Source: Halocatena halophila
Lineage (GTDB): Archaea; Halobacteriota; Halobacteria; Halobacteriales; Haloarculaceae
Length of the DNA: 64,000 bases
Assembly (NCBI GenBank): GCA_027563145.1
Contig: CP071307.1
Coordinates: forward strand, 1 to 64,000
Reading direction: 5' to 3'
Below the pieces are notes generated by a model. That model was not told the origin of the DNA. It ran no database searches and worked only from the letters and a program-made list of their open reading frames with translations. The translations under genes and the position numbers were made by a program. Each line of letters starts with the position of its first letter. Positions within the stretch are counted from its first letter, which is position 1. Below are positions 38,731 through 47,643 of this stretch, piece after piece.

Positions 38731-39177
38731 ATGGAGGAACTACACTATGAAGACATCTCAGTTGGTGACACAGACGAATTCGGAAGCTATACTGTAAGCA
38801 AAGAGGAGATAACCGCATTTGCTGAGCAGTACGATCCACAGCCGTTTCATGTTGATGAGGAAGTTGCCAAAGAGTCGGCATTTGGAGGGCTCGTTGCTAG
38901 TGGTCTCCAGACTGTTGGAATTGGACAACGGATGATGGTTGAGAATATGCTTCTCAATTCCAGTGCTAGGGGGGCTCTCGGAGTCGATAATCTACGGTGG
39001 AAACAACCTACTCGTCCTGGAGATACTCTCTCTGTGAAGACTGAAATAGTAAAAAAAAGGCCTTGGATCGATGACCTTGGAATTGTTAGCATTCAAATGA
39101 CTGTAGTAAATCAGAATGATGAGAAATTAGTATCTCTTATTGTATTAATACAGTTTGGAATGAATGATGATGCGTAG
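38731..39177 (+). CDS. MaoC-like hot-dog dehydratase
   Basis: 148-residue hot-dog-fold protein predicted to dehydrate a 3-hydroxyacyl thioester to the trans-2-enoyl form (or the reverse hydration). The hydratase-2 motif is at about 32-42, with catalytic Asp35 and His40 in QYDPQPFHVD, followed by FGGLVASG near 51-58. In the cluster it can supply the FabZ/FabA step between ketoreductase and enoyl reductase. MaoC proteins in haloarchaea also serve PHA metabolism, so CoA substrates are possible. Confidence 0.88.
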   Translation: MEELHYEDISVGDTDEFGSYTVSKEEITAFAEQYDPQPFHVDEEVAKESAFGGLVASGLQTVGIGQRMMVENMLLNSSARGALGVDNLRWKQPTRPGDTLSVKTEIVKKRPWIDDLGIVSIQMTVVNQNDEKLVSLIVLIQFGMNDDA

Positions 39178-39296
39178 GGGCTTTCCCACAGCACCCATAT
39201 TTGATTTAAATTCGCGAGAAATCTGATTAATTGATTTAATAAAGAGCACCGTATAGGAGCATAGCACACCCAAGTTAATGGAGATGGTGGTTATGC

Positions 39297-39779
39297 TCAC
39301 AGTATTTCATCGTTTGAACATTCATTACAGATAACCCGGGTCTCACCGATAGTGGATCTATCTATCTCATGTATTGTTTCTTCTTGACATCTATTGCATG
39401 GGTATAATACGCTCACTTCGTCCGGATCGTGTCCAGCACCCGGTGCACCGATTGCCCAAACTGTGAGTGGTTCATCGTCTTTATTATCTCCCCTCTGAAA
39501 TTCGCCAGGAGGAAATCTGATTAGCTCTCCCTCTTTTACTTTCACTGTTTTTTTGTCCTCACCCACTGTGAACGTAGCTATTCCTTTCTCGACATAGAAG
39601 ACCTCTTCTTGATCGTCGTGTTTGTGGAAGAGACCAGCGATCGACTCTCCTGGCTCCAGACGAAAAAAGTTCATTACGAAATCTGTTGTCCCGAGTTCAT
39701 AGGAGATCGGTCGCCGTTCGCTATGAACATCTAATGGACTTAATACTACTCGTGCATCTTCAATATTTATCTTATCCAT
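39297..39779 (-). CDS. Cupin-domain protein with C-terminal zinc ribbon
   Basis: 160 residues. The N-terminal part (about 1-110) is a single cupin barrel: GLFHKHDDQEEVFYV is the metal-binding motif 1 (His, His, Glu) and FPPGEFQRGDN the second motif. The C-terminal tail has CNRC near 130 and CNEC near 153, a zinc-ribbon pattern unusual on a small cupin. Function unknown; it could be a sensor or metal-dependent enzyme. It sits between the MaoC gene and fabG and runs with the fabG-fabD operon direction. Confidence 0.75.
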   Translation of the reverse strand: MDKINIEDARVVLSPLDVHSERRPISYELGTTDFVMNFFRLEPGESIAGLFHKHDDQEEVFYVEKGIATFTVGEDKKTVKVKEGELIRFPPGEFQRGDNKDDEPLTVWAIGAPGAGHDPDEVSVLYPCNRCQEETIHEIDRSTIGETRVICNECSNDEIL

Positions 39780-39878
39780 AGTTAGTATTGCAAATACAGA
39801 CCAATAAATCTTTATAATATTATAGAAATTTAGTATTGGAGCAATACATGGTATACCATTGTTCGATTATTGATCATT

Positions 39879-40628
39879 TTATGAAAGCTGTCCTCCATCA
39901 GCCCGAAGGACAGAACCTGTGATATAGCTGGCCTCATCGCTTGCGAGGAACGCCACGACACCTGCGACCTCCTCTGGTGATGGAATTTCCCGCTGTGGAA
40001 TCTCTTTAATCACGTCGTTTTCAGAGATGTGTTGATCGAACAGATCCGTTTTTACGTATCCGAATGCGACTGCATTCGATCGGATGCCTCGTCGAGCATA
40101 CTCATGAGCGACAGCCCTTGTCAACCCAATAAGACCGGTTTTACTCGCACAGTATGCTGTTTGTCCTGTGAAGCCGCGAACACCGGCCATCGATGAGATA
40201 TTCACGATGGCTCCATTGTTTTCCCTTTTCATATACTCTGTTGCAATCTTTGTGCAGTTCCATGCCCCATCAAGGTTAACCGCTATGTTACGGTCCCATT
40301 CTTCCTTTTCTAGACGAAACAGCACTTTTGCGGTCATCATTCCTGCGTTGTTGACAAGCACTGATGGTGGACCAAACTCTTCTGCAACACTATCGATCGC
40401 TGCTTTTGCGGCGTTATAATCGGCAACATCAAATTTTATTATATCTGATTTAACATCATAATTTGAAAGGATCTCTTTCATCTCCTCCGCAGCCTCGTCG
40501 TCTGAGTAATATGTTGGAATTACGGCTGCGCCCTCCTCTGCGAACCGCTTTGTAATTCCTCGTCCAAGTCCACGTGTGCCACCAGTAATTATCACTACGT
40601 CATTTGCAAATTCATATCCTTTTGTCAT
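39879..40628 (-). CDS. fabG: 3-oxoacyl-[ACP] reductase, FabG-like SDR
   Basis: NAD(P)H-dependent ketoreductase of the classical SDR family, 249 residues. The cofactor motif TGGTRGLGRG is at 15-24, NNAG at 93-96, the catalytic serine near 145-146 (NISS) and Tyr159/Lys163 in YCASK. Its start overlaps the fabD stop by 4 bp, so it is translationally coupled to the transacylase gene, which strongly supports ACP-linked reduction over a generic SDR role. Confidence 0.88.
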   Translation of the reverse strand: MTKGYEFANDVVIITGGTRGLGRGITKRFAEEGAAVIPTYYSDDEAAEEMKEILSNYDVKSDIIKFDVADYNAAKAAIDSVAEEFGPPSVLVNNAGMMTAKVLFRLEKEEWDRNIAVNLDGAWNCTKIATEYMKRENNGAIVNISSMAGVRGFTGQTAYCASKTGLIGLTRAVAHEYARRGIRSNAVAFGYVKTDLFDQHISENDVIKEIPQREIPSPEEVAGVVAFLASDEASYITGSVLRADGGQLS

Positions 40629-41569
40629 ATTTTTAGTTTATCTATGTCTTCTATAGAATCAATTGCCACTACTTCTGCATCAGGGTGAATTGTGGTGATA
40701 AAACTAGCAAGCGTTCCTGAGGGTGGAAATTCGACATACTGTTGTACTCCTTCTGCTTTCAGTCGGTCTACCACTCCAGTCCAGTCAACTGGATTTGTAA
40801 TTTGTGTTTTGAGAGAAGCCAACACCTCATTCGGGTTTTTGATCATCTCTTTCGTGGTACTTGAAACGACCGGTGTGTGAAGGACAGTGTCTGGTTGATA
40901 TCTTTGAAGAACTGGAGCGAGTTTCTGCTCTGCAGGTTTCATAATTGGCGAATGGAACGGTTCACTGATGTCGAGATCGATGAAACGGATTGGGTTATCT
41001 TCACTCTTCTTAAGTGTTTCGATGACACCATCGACGGCCGTTGCAGTACCACTTATCACTGTCTGTTTCGGTCCATTAAATCCCGCGACACTGACCTCAG
41101 TGAACTCCTCACAGATGGAGGCAACAATATTAGGCGAGACTAATAGAACGGCAACCATTCGTCCATCGATATCCTCACAGACAGCTTCCATCACTTCGCC
41201 GCGCTTTCGGACCACTTGGACACTGGTTGTTGGATCGAGACCGCCAGCGGCTGTAACTGCTGTATACTGTCCCAGACTGTGACCACTCATGTAATGGGGA
41301 AAGCGGCCGACTTGATTATGTACTGCCATGTAGGCTGCAATACCTGCTGCAAGTACTGTTGGCTGCGTATTTCTTGTTGGTCGCAATTCTTCAGAATCAC
41401 CCTCAAAACAGAGATCCAATAACTCGAAATCAACGGCAGCGTCCATCTCCTTGAATACGGCTCGCGCATGGGAGTCTTGCTCGTAGAACGATCGAGCCAT
41501 GCCCGTTTTCTGGCTTCCTTGACCAGGAAAGACGAAAGCTGTCTTTGTACTGAAGTTATCTCTACTCAT
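40625..41569 (-). CDS. fabD: Malonyl-CoA:ACP transacylase, FabD-like (copy 1)
   Basis: Transfers malonyl from CoA to the ACP phosphopantetheine arm. The N-terminal FPGQGSQKTGM is at 14-24, the nucleophile is Ser98 in GHSLG, the conserved Arg near 121-123 (RKRGEVM) binds the malonyl carboxylate and the catalytic His206 lies in EPFHSP. The aromatic xFH form matches malonyl- rather than methylmalonyl-selective AT domains. ATG at 41569 gives 314 residues; 45 further in-frame bases upstream are not family-like. Coupled to fabG. Confidence 0.92.
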   Translation of the reverse strand: MSRDNFSTKTAFVFPGQGSQKTGMARSFYEQDSHARAVFKEMDAAVDFELLDLCFEGDSEELRPTRNTQPTVLAAGIAAYMAVHNQVGRFPHYMSGHSLGQYTAVTAAGGLDPTTSVQVVRKRGEVMEAVCEDIDGRMVAVLLVSPNIVASICEEFTEVSVAGFNGPKQTVISGTATAVDGVIETLKKSEDNPIRFIDLDISEPFHSPIMKPAEQKLAPVLQRYQPDTVLHTPVVSSTTKEMIKNPNEVLASLKTQITNPVDWTGVVDRLKAEGVQQYVEFPPSGTLASFITTIHPDAEVVAIDSIEDIDKLKI

Positions 41570-41637
41570 GTATTTTTCCGTAATGGTTATGTAGCGACGA
41601 ATACTCCAAATCATCCATGTTGGATGTGGTATTCTTA

Positions 41638-42519
41638 TTAATATCTTTCATAGTCTGGATCAAACATTAACGCTGAGTACGGTTCCGGCTCTACTCCGTC
41701 TACAACATTATACTGCGAGAAGTCTTCTACCCCTACCTCCTGAAGTAGTTTTTCGTCATAAAATGCATTACCGGTACAATCATCGGGATGTCTCGAAACA
41801 ATCTCAAGAACGGCGTCCGACACTATTTGTGGGTCTCGCCAGTCTCTTTCAGTTCCGATGCTGTAGTATTGTGTTGCACGGGATTCGATAGCGGTACTGG
41901 GCCAGAATGTGTTTACGCCAATACTGTATTCACGTAGTTCCTCAGCCAATGCCTTCGCAAGGAGCGTCATCCCAAACTTCGTGATACCGTAGGCAGCTCG
42001 TCCCGATATATCGTGTGTTCCGATAGGTGGTGAATTCATTAGGATGTGTCCATGATCCTGTTTTTTCATATGTGGGATCGCGGCACGCGAGCAAATATAT
42101 GCAGCGCGCACATTCGTTTCGAATAATTTCTCAAATTTTTCAACAGAATCTGTCTCAACAGATCCCATATTATCTAACATATCAGTTATATTGTCGATAT
42201 CTGCTAGAACTGCACCAGCGTTGTTGATGAGAATATCGAGTCGTCCAAATTCATTAATAGTCTCATCGATAGCATTGTATATTTCTTGCTTATCACGTAC
42301 ATTCATCTTGATTGCTAACGACTTATTCCCACGTGCCTGTGCCTCTTTTGCGGTCTGGTGAATTGTTCCTTCTCTGCTTCTCAGTGGTTTTGAGGTTCTC
42401 CCTGTTGAGACAACGTTACATCCACAATCAGCAAGTGAGAGTAGTATGTCCTTGCCGATGCCACGGGTTGAACCGGTAACAAGCGCAACTTTACCGGTGA
42501 GATCCGGCTTCTCAAACAT
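41638..42519 (-). CDS. SDR oxidoreductase (HSDL2-like)
   Basis: 293-residue short-chain dehydrogenase with a longer-than-classical insert. TGSTRGIGKD is at 15-24, NNAG near 99-102, and the active site YGITK is near 175-179. The catalytic serine position reads NSPP, so the usual serine follows one residue earlier than normal and should be checked. Extended C-terminus (DDCTGNAFYDE) resembles hydroxysteroid-dehydrogenase-like protein 2 relatives, which often act on acyl-CoA-type substrates. It lies 68 bp upstream of fabD in the same operon direction; a second reductive step is possible. Confidence 0.8.
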   Translation of the reverse strand: MFEKPDLTGKVALVTGSTRGIGKDILLSLADCGCNVVSTGRTSKPLRSREGTIHQTAKEAQARGNKSLAIKMNVRDKQEIYNAIDETINEFGRLDILINNAGAVLADIDNITDMLDNMGSVETDSVEKFEKLFETNVRAAYICSRAAIPHMKKQDHGHILMNSPPIGTHDISGRAAYGITKFGMTLLAKALAEELREYSIGVNTFWPSTAIESRATQYYSIGTERDWRDPQIVSDAVLEIVSRHPDDCTGNAFYDEKLLQEVGVEDFSQYNVVDGVEPEPYSALMFDPDYERY

Positions 42520-42739
42520 GGTCTATACTGGTATTGTAGAGCCCTCGCGTGAGTGACCCTCTCAACTGCCTGAGATTGGTCCGACAGGTTCGTATCACTG
42601 GTGTAACTGGGATCGTATTTGCCATATCCTATCTTGTTTAATAGATAATACACCGTAATAAAAATTCCCATTCATATCATAGATAAAATTTAATAAATTT
42701 TATAATAAGATTTATAATTACTGGCAATAAAATAATAAT
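42520..42739 (+). promoter_or_regulatory. Divergent AT-rich promoter region for the ACP operon
   Basis: 220-bp divergent spacer between the SDR and ACP genes. TTTATAATTA at 42710-42719 sits about 25 bp before the ACP start at 42740, the spacing of a TATA box for leaderless transcription. One control region may drive both halves of the cluster. Confidence 0.5.
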
Positions 42740-43054
42740 ATGGAATCTAGTGAATTAGATAAGTGGACAAATGAAGTAATACTTCAATTGATCCCAGAGA
42801 GTGGTAGCGATATTAATAACGACGAAACATTCGATGAGGACGGGCTTGATGCTGATTCTCTCGCTATTGTCGAGATTATGTATAGTGTAACTGATAAATT
42901 TGGGATCGAAATTGCTGATGAAAATATTGAGGAGATCAGGACGGTTGGAGATCTCAAGCTGTACATCATTACGCATTCGGACAAGTTCGATGCTACTGAT
43001 GCAGAAAAGCTAGATCTGGATAAATCACGGTTCAAAGAAATAGCGCAACTATGA
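42740..43054 (+). CDS. acpP: Acyl carrier protein
   Basis: 104-residue acidic protein with the ACP four-helix pattern. The phosphopantetheine site is Ser40 in the motif LDADSLAIVE, helix II follows, and helix III region reads GIEIADENIEEIRTVGDL, closely resembling bacterial AcpP. A 24-residue C-terminal extension (after about 80) is extra. The stop overlaps the ketosynthase start (ATGA), and an AcpS-type phosphopantetheinyl transferase lies two genes downstream. ACPs are rare in archaea because isoprenoid lipids do not need them. Confidence 0.92.
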   Translation: MESSELDKWTNEVILQLIPESGSDINNDETFDEDGLDADSLAIVEIMYSVTDKFGIEIADENIEEIRTVGDLKLYIITHSDKFDATDAEKLDLDKSRFKEIAQL

Positions 43055-44277
43055 ACGTACCGGAGATCGTCATTACTGGACTGGGCGCTATTTCTTCCAT
43101 CGGTAAGAATGCACAGTCCCAGTGGGATGCGGTGGTGGAAGGAACAAGCGGTGGCAACACCATTCAGGCGTTCAATCCATCGGAAACATCCTTACGCGGT
43201 TCAGTTGCCCACGAGATTACCACATTTTCTCCCGAAAACTATGATTTTATTGAGCAACGAGTGACTGGAGAATTCACTCAGTTTGGTCTTGTAGCAGCAA
43301 ATGAAGCACTTGAAGATGCAGGATTGGATCCAAACGATTCAGAATGGGAGTCATCCCGAGTCGGAACGAGCTTCGGCACCTGCTTTGGCGGTGTCAAAGA
43401 ACTAGGGAATGATATAAGAAACGGAAAATTTAGCTTCCATATCTCAATTCAATTCCTTCCCAATCTCGCTGCAGGCCATATTAGCAGCCAGTTCAACGCG
43501 AGAGGTCCCAATAAAGCACCAACAACAGCATGTGCTGCCGGCACACACGCGATCGATACTGCAGTTCAGGAACTGAGGCAAGGACGTGCAGACATAATGA
43601 TTGTCGGTGGTGCTGAAAAAGCAGTGCATAGGTTCGGCGTTGGTGGATTCGATGCGATCCGTGCCTACTCTACCAGCCACAACGGCGAACCGACCAAAGC
43701 GTGCCGTCCCTTCGACCAGGACCGGGATGGTGTCGTGGTGGGAGATGGTAGTGGGGCATTGATTTTAGAAACACGTGAACACGCCCAACGACGCGGTGCT
43801 GACGTATACGCGACTGTTGCTGGTCTCGGTGCCTCCAGTGACGCGATGCATCCGATCAGTCCTCCGGATGATGCCCACGGTTTAATCCATGCGATCGAGA
43901 TGGCGATTACCGACGCTGGAATCAAAAAGAATGCAATCGATTACGTCAGTGCACACGGAACGAGCACCCCCGGTGGGGATGTCCACGAAGCAACTGCAGT
44001 TAACAAAGTCTTTGGTGATCAAAAGATGCCGTATGTCACGGCGATGAAAAGCCAAACCGGACATACGCTCGGTGCCGCTGGTGCGATCGAAGCCGTTATC
44101 GCAGTCCAATCGATTATCAACAATGTAATTCCCCCGACGATAAATCTAGAGAACCGTGATAGTGAGTGCGATATTCCGGTTGTAACAGAACCGATAGAAC
44201 AAAACGTCTCTACTGTTCTCTCGAATTCTGCAGGATTCGGTGGGACAAACGGGACGGTTATATTCACGGATGCATGA
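43051..44277 (+). CDS. fabF: 3-oxoacyl-[ACP] synthase, FabF/KAS II type
   Basis: Elongating condensing enzyme joining malonyl-ACP to an acyl chain with CO2 release. Active-site Cys161 lies in TTACAAGTH, His302 in SAHGTST, Lys333 and His338 in MKSQTGHTLGAAG: a complete Cys-His-His triad with the conserved lysine. The 408 residues are the KAS II length. It is a single ketosynthase without a chain-length-factor partner, arguing against classical aromatic type II PKS and for a reductive synthase. Coupled by 4-bp overlaps to ACP and AcpS. No FabH-type initiator is seen nearby. Confidence 0.94.
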   Translation: MNVPEIVITGLGAISSIGKNAQSQWDAVVEGTSGGNTIQAFNPSETSLRGSVAHEITTFSPENYDFIEQRVTGEFTQFGLVAANEALEDAGLDPNDSEWESSRVGTSFGTCFGGVKELGNDIRNGKFSFHISIQFLPNLAAGHISSQFNARGPNKAPTTACAAGTHAIDTAVQELRQGRADIMIVGGAEKAVHRFGVGGFDAIRAYSTSHNGEPTKACRPFDQDRDGVVVGDGSGALILETREHAQRRGADVYATVAGLGASSDAMHPISPPDDAHGLIHAIEMAITDAGIKKNAIDYVSAHGTSTPGGDVHEATAVNKVFGDQKMPYVTAMKSQTGHTLGAAGAIEAVIAVQSIINNVIPPTINLENRDSECDIPVVTEPIEQNVSTVLSNSAGFGGTNGTVIFTDA

Positions 44278-44684
44278 ATGATTTACTAGTTTGTTCTGGG
44301 ATAGATGTAATTTCTATCACGCGAATAAAACAGGCGCTGTCGCGGGATACTGGATTTAAACAAGGGATTTTCTCAGAGGGCGAGATTGACTACTCTGACA
44401 GTAAAGAGCGTCCAGCACGTTTTTTCGGTGGGAGATGGTGTGTAAAGGAGTCGTTCATTAAGGCACTTCAGGAAATGAGTGCTACAGAATCAGTACATTT
44501 TGACGAAATAATAGTTGGGAAAGAAGGCGGATCTCCGCAGTTAGAACTACTAGGAGACACCAAGCGTGTGTTCGAACGATCACTTCCTAGCGGTATGCTA
44601 TCATACAGCATTAGTATTAGCATCTCGCACGATGAGGTGGCCAATATCGCATCAGCATCGTGTATCATCGTCATTCTAACGTGA
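44274..44684 (+). CDS. acpS: Holo-[acyl-carrier-protein] synthase (AcpS-type PPTase)
   Basis: Attaches 4'-phosphopantetheine from CoA to the ACP serine. The two AcpS motifs are present: GIDVISITRI (9-18) with Mg ligand Asp11, and RFFGGRWCVKESFIKAL (49-65) with Glu59. The 136 residues are typical of trimeric AcpS. ATG at 44274 overlaps the ketosynthase stop (ATGA). Encoding carrier, ketosynthase and activating enzyme as one coupled operon means the cluster brings its own ACP maturation. Confidence 0.9.
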   Translation: MNDLLVCSGIDVISITRIKQALSRDTGFKQGIFSEGEIDYSDSKERPARFFGGRWCVKESFIKALQEMSATESVHFDEIIVGKEGGSPQLELLGDTKRVFERSLPSGMLSYSISISISHDEVANIASASCIIVILT

Positions 44685-45431
44685 CTATTGTCGACTTGGT
44701 TGGCACTCGTTTCTGTCGTTCAGTCTCAACACAATCCTATTGAACGAGCTGTGCTGAGTCTCCGTATAGCAATGCGGCATTTTATAAAGAAAAAATGGAG
44801 AATGATAATTCTAGTTATCTAATAATTCTATTGCCAACTTTTTCAGGAATGTTATCCATACCTCAACGGTGATTACGTGGTGTTAAAGTCCATCACACCG
44901 ACGCACCCAATCAATCACGGTAAACGGTGCTGGATACGACAGCCCACACCGGCACAGTCCCTAAATTCTACTACCTATAGCGGGGATCGTTGGTTCGCAT
45001 CCCTTCTTGGACTGGGGGTTTATCCGTCGGTACGACGTCTCGTTCCCATGGCTGCGCCGACATAAAACACGGCTGATTGATCGACTCACTCCCCAGCTTT
45101 ATCCTCCATTTCGTGATCGAATTCAACACAGGCAGGACCATCCTGCTCGTACCCCTGCCGTCGCTTGTGTATCGAGCGAGCGGTCACAACGGACCTGTAG
45201 CGGTTCCTCAAAATCCTAGATGAGAACGAAACGGAATCGCCCACCCACGCTCGCCAGAATGGAAGTCGTGTGATGGAGGTCTTCTTGCTCAGGTCCACCG
45301 GACACCAAACACCGCTGCCTTCATAGCCGCTTTCCGCTCTCCATTCATAGATTATGCCCAGTTGGGCGACGGCACCTGACCTCGGTGTCACAGTGGCCAT
45401 CGACTAAACGAACGGTTCTGTCGCAGTGTAC
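44685..45431 (+). other. Intergenic region within the synthase cluster
   Basis: About 745 bp. 44750-44860 is AT-rich; 44870-45400 is GC-richer and looks like decayed coding sequence in several broken frames, possibly a mobile-element remnant. No family recognised. Confidence 0.4.
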
Positions 45432-46481
45432 CTATGGATTGATCGCCATGACTATGTTACCGATGCTGTTTCTGCTCTCTAAGTATTCATGTGCAGATGA
45501 AACGTCTGTCATATCAAACACCTCGTCTATTTCTACGTGATAAGTGTCTCTCTCTACCATTTCGAACATGGTGGTGATGCCATCCATTATACTCGTTCTC
45601 GTCTTCTCATTCAACAATGCCAACAAAAGGTGGAATCCGTGAATGGACACGCCAGAAAATATCAGATCGGGGGTCGTAACGATACCTGGTGTTCCACTTG
45701 AAACGCCATACGTGATTATCGATCCGCTTTCATTCATAACCGCAAGCGTCTGTTTGAATGTTCTGCCACCGATGCTTTCGAGTGCGATATCGATTCCGAC
45801 AGTATCGTCACAAATGTCGTCGATTTCGGTCGTGATACTGTTGGTCGCGTAGTTTATCGTGTGGTCCGCCCCCATGCGAGTCGCGAACGCAATCTTATCT
45901 TCGTTACTGGCGATGCCAATCACTGTAGCGTTAGACCAGGTGGCGATCTGTGTAGCAGCGTTGCCAACGCCCCCCGCAGCAGAATGGACGAGTACGGTGT
46001 CTGAGGGCTCTATCTCGCCGATCGGTTTTAGAATGCCATAGGCGGTCAGGAATGAGACAGGGATCGCTGCCGCCTTTTTGTCGGAAATACCATCTGGAAT
46101 TTTGAAAACCAATTCCGCCGACTGTGGATTAAAGAAACAGTTCGTTCCATGAATCGCCTCCGAAAAATCGGCTGTCGCCTGATCGCTCCATGTTCCCCCT
46201 TGGAATTTTATCATTCCAACGCGTTCTCCAGTGCTCCAACCTTCCAGTCTTCCATTGATTTCCGTTATGGTCCCTACTCCTTCTAATCCCGCCTGATACG
46301 GCGGACTCCAATCCATAACCACACCGTGATAGTTTCCACGTCTTTTCTCGACTGATGTGTAGTTAATCCCGCTGTACGTCATTTGGATACACATCTCACC
46401 TTCGTTAGGACCTACCATCGGTGCTTGCTCAACTTGGAAAACTTCAGGCCCCCCCGGCTCGTGGACAATTATTTCTCTCAT
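45432..46481 (-). CDS. Zinc-free MDR oxidoreductase (quinone/enoyl reductase-like)
   Basis: NADPH-dependent medium-chain reductase without catalytic zinc cysteines. GroES-like domain at about 1-115 and a Rossmann domain with HSAAGGVGNAATQ (near 147-159) as the cofactor loop, characteristic of quinone oxidoreductase and of PKS/FAS enoyl reductase domains. ATG at 46481 starts MREIIVHEPGGPEVF, the family N-terminus (349 residues); seven upstream residues are dispensable. In the cluster it is the best candidate for the enoyl-ACP reductase step; no FabI/FabK/FabV homologue is seen. Confidence 0.85.
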   Translation of the reverse strand: MREIIVHEPGGPEVFQVEQAPMVGPNEGEMCIQMTYSGINYTSVEKRRGNYHGVVMDWSPPYQAGLEGVGTITEINGRLEGWSTGERVGMIKFQGGTWSDQATADFSEAIHGTNCFFNPQSAELVFKIPDGISDKKAAAIPVSFLTAYGILKPIGEIEPSDTVLVHSAAGGVGNAATQIATWSNATVIGIASNEDKIAFATRMGADHTINYATNSITTEIDDICDDTVGIDIALESIGGRTFKQTLAVMNESGSIITYGVSSGTPGIVTTPDLIFSGVSIHGFHLLLALLNEKTRTSIMDGITTMFEMVERDTYHVEIDEVFDMTDVSSAHEYLESRNSIGNIVMAINP

Positions 46482-46579
46482 ATAATAATTGTAGGAGGCC
46501 AAATAAAAATAAATTACTAAAAAAGATAAAAATTATATATAACGACAATATTAATAATCTTCAAGAATATGAATAATAT

Positions 46580-47509
46580 ATGAGGAAGATTGCCTTCGTA
46601 TATCCAGGACAAGGAAGCCAAAAACAAGGGATGGCTGCGGATTTCTACGAGAAAAGTGGTGTCGTTCGAGAGAAACTGGACTGTCTTGATGGCGCATGTA
46701 CGTTCGACCTCCAAAGACTGTGTTTGACAGCCCCCTCAAAGGAACTGCGACGAACTCGGAACACACAACCTGCCGTCCTTGCGACAGGGGTCGCCGCATA
46801 CGCTGCAGTAACCGAAACAACGCCTGTTGTGCCTGATGTCGTTACCGGCCACAGCCTCGGTCAGTACACGGCCATAACTACCGAAGGAGGTATTGCCAAT
46901 GAAGATGGCATTAGGTTAGTACGAACACGGGGAAGGCTCATGGAGACCACGTCCTCAGGTCGAGTGGGTGTGATGTACGCCGTTCTGTTTGCCGATTCGG
47001 ATGATATCAGTGACGTTTGCGAGGAGTTCGATACGGTCGGAATTGCCGGGTTTAACACGCCAAACCAGACGGTGATCAGCGGAGAAAAAGGTGCTGTCGA
47101 AGCAGTACAAGAGGAGCTACAAAAGAGGACGAACGCCCGATTCATCAAGGTCGATACGGATGAAGCGTTCCATTCGCCACTCATGAACGAAGCAAACAGG
47201 CAGTTCTCACAGGTCCTCGAAGCGGTGGATTTCTCAGAGGAGACTGAGTCCCCAATCGTTTCCGATATTACAGGTGAGATGTACACCGCTATGTCAGACC
47301 TTACATCGATCCTTGCCGATCAAATAATACAGCCGATCAACTGGCGAGCAGTCATGCAAACGTTAGATAATGCTGATGTAGACACGATCGTCGAGTTCCC
47401 ACCTGCTGGCACGCTCAGCAAATTCTTCGAAGACACATATCCTGATAAAAACGTAGTGTCCATCGATTCATACGATGATATTCGGAGCTTGGAATCATCA
47501 ATAAAATAA
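46580..47509 (+). CDS. Malonyl-CoA:ACP transacylase, FabD-like (copy 2)
   Basis: Second transacylase, 309 residues. YPGQGSQKQGM at 8-18, nucleophile Ser92 in GHSLG, the carboxylate-binding Arg in RTRGRLM near 115-121 and catalytic His198 in DEAFHSP. The AFH form again predicts malonyl preference. It is homologous to copy 1 but clearly diverged, not a recent duplicate. It stands divergent from the MDR gene. Possible division of labour: malonyl loading versus starter loading or proofreading (inference). Confidence 0.92.
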   Translation: MRKIAFVYPGQGSQKQGMAADFYEKSGVVREKLDCLDGACTFDLQRLCLTAPSKELRRTRNTQPAVLATGVAAYAAVTETTPVVPDVVTGHSLGQYTAITTEGGIANEDGIRLVRTRGRLMETTSSGRVGVMYAVLFADSDDISDVCEEFDTVGIAGFNTPNQTVISGEKGAVEAVQEELQKRTNARFIKVDTDEAFHSPLMNEANRQFSQVLEAVDFSEETESPIVSDITGEMYTAMSDLTSILADQIIQPINWRAVMQTLDNADVDTIVEFPPAGTLSKFFEDTYPDKNVVSIDSYDDIRSLESSIK

Positions 47510-47643
47510 TGTGTACTGTTACAGGCTCACCACTCGACTGGCTAGTTTCTGTGCATCTCCGTGTCCGACAGGCCCTGTTACGTCTTCGAAACCGGGGGAG
47601 TACATCGGTGAGCGATTGTCCGATCACTCACTGGGTCCTCCTC

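Noticed and set aside
42740..44684. Classical aromatic type II PKS
   Set aside because: There is only one ketosynthase and it has a full catalytic triad; no KS-beta, cyclase or aromatase is present.
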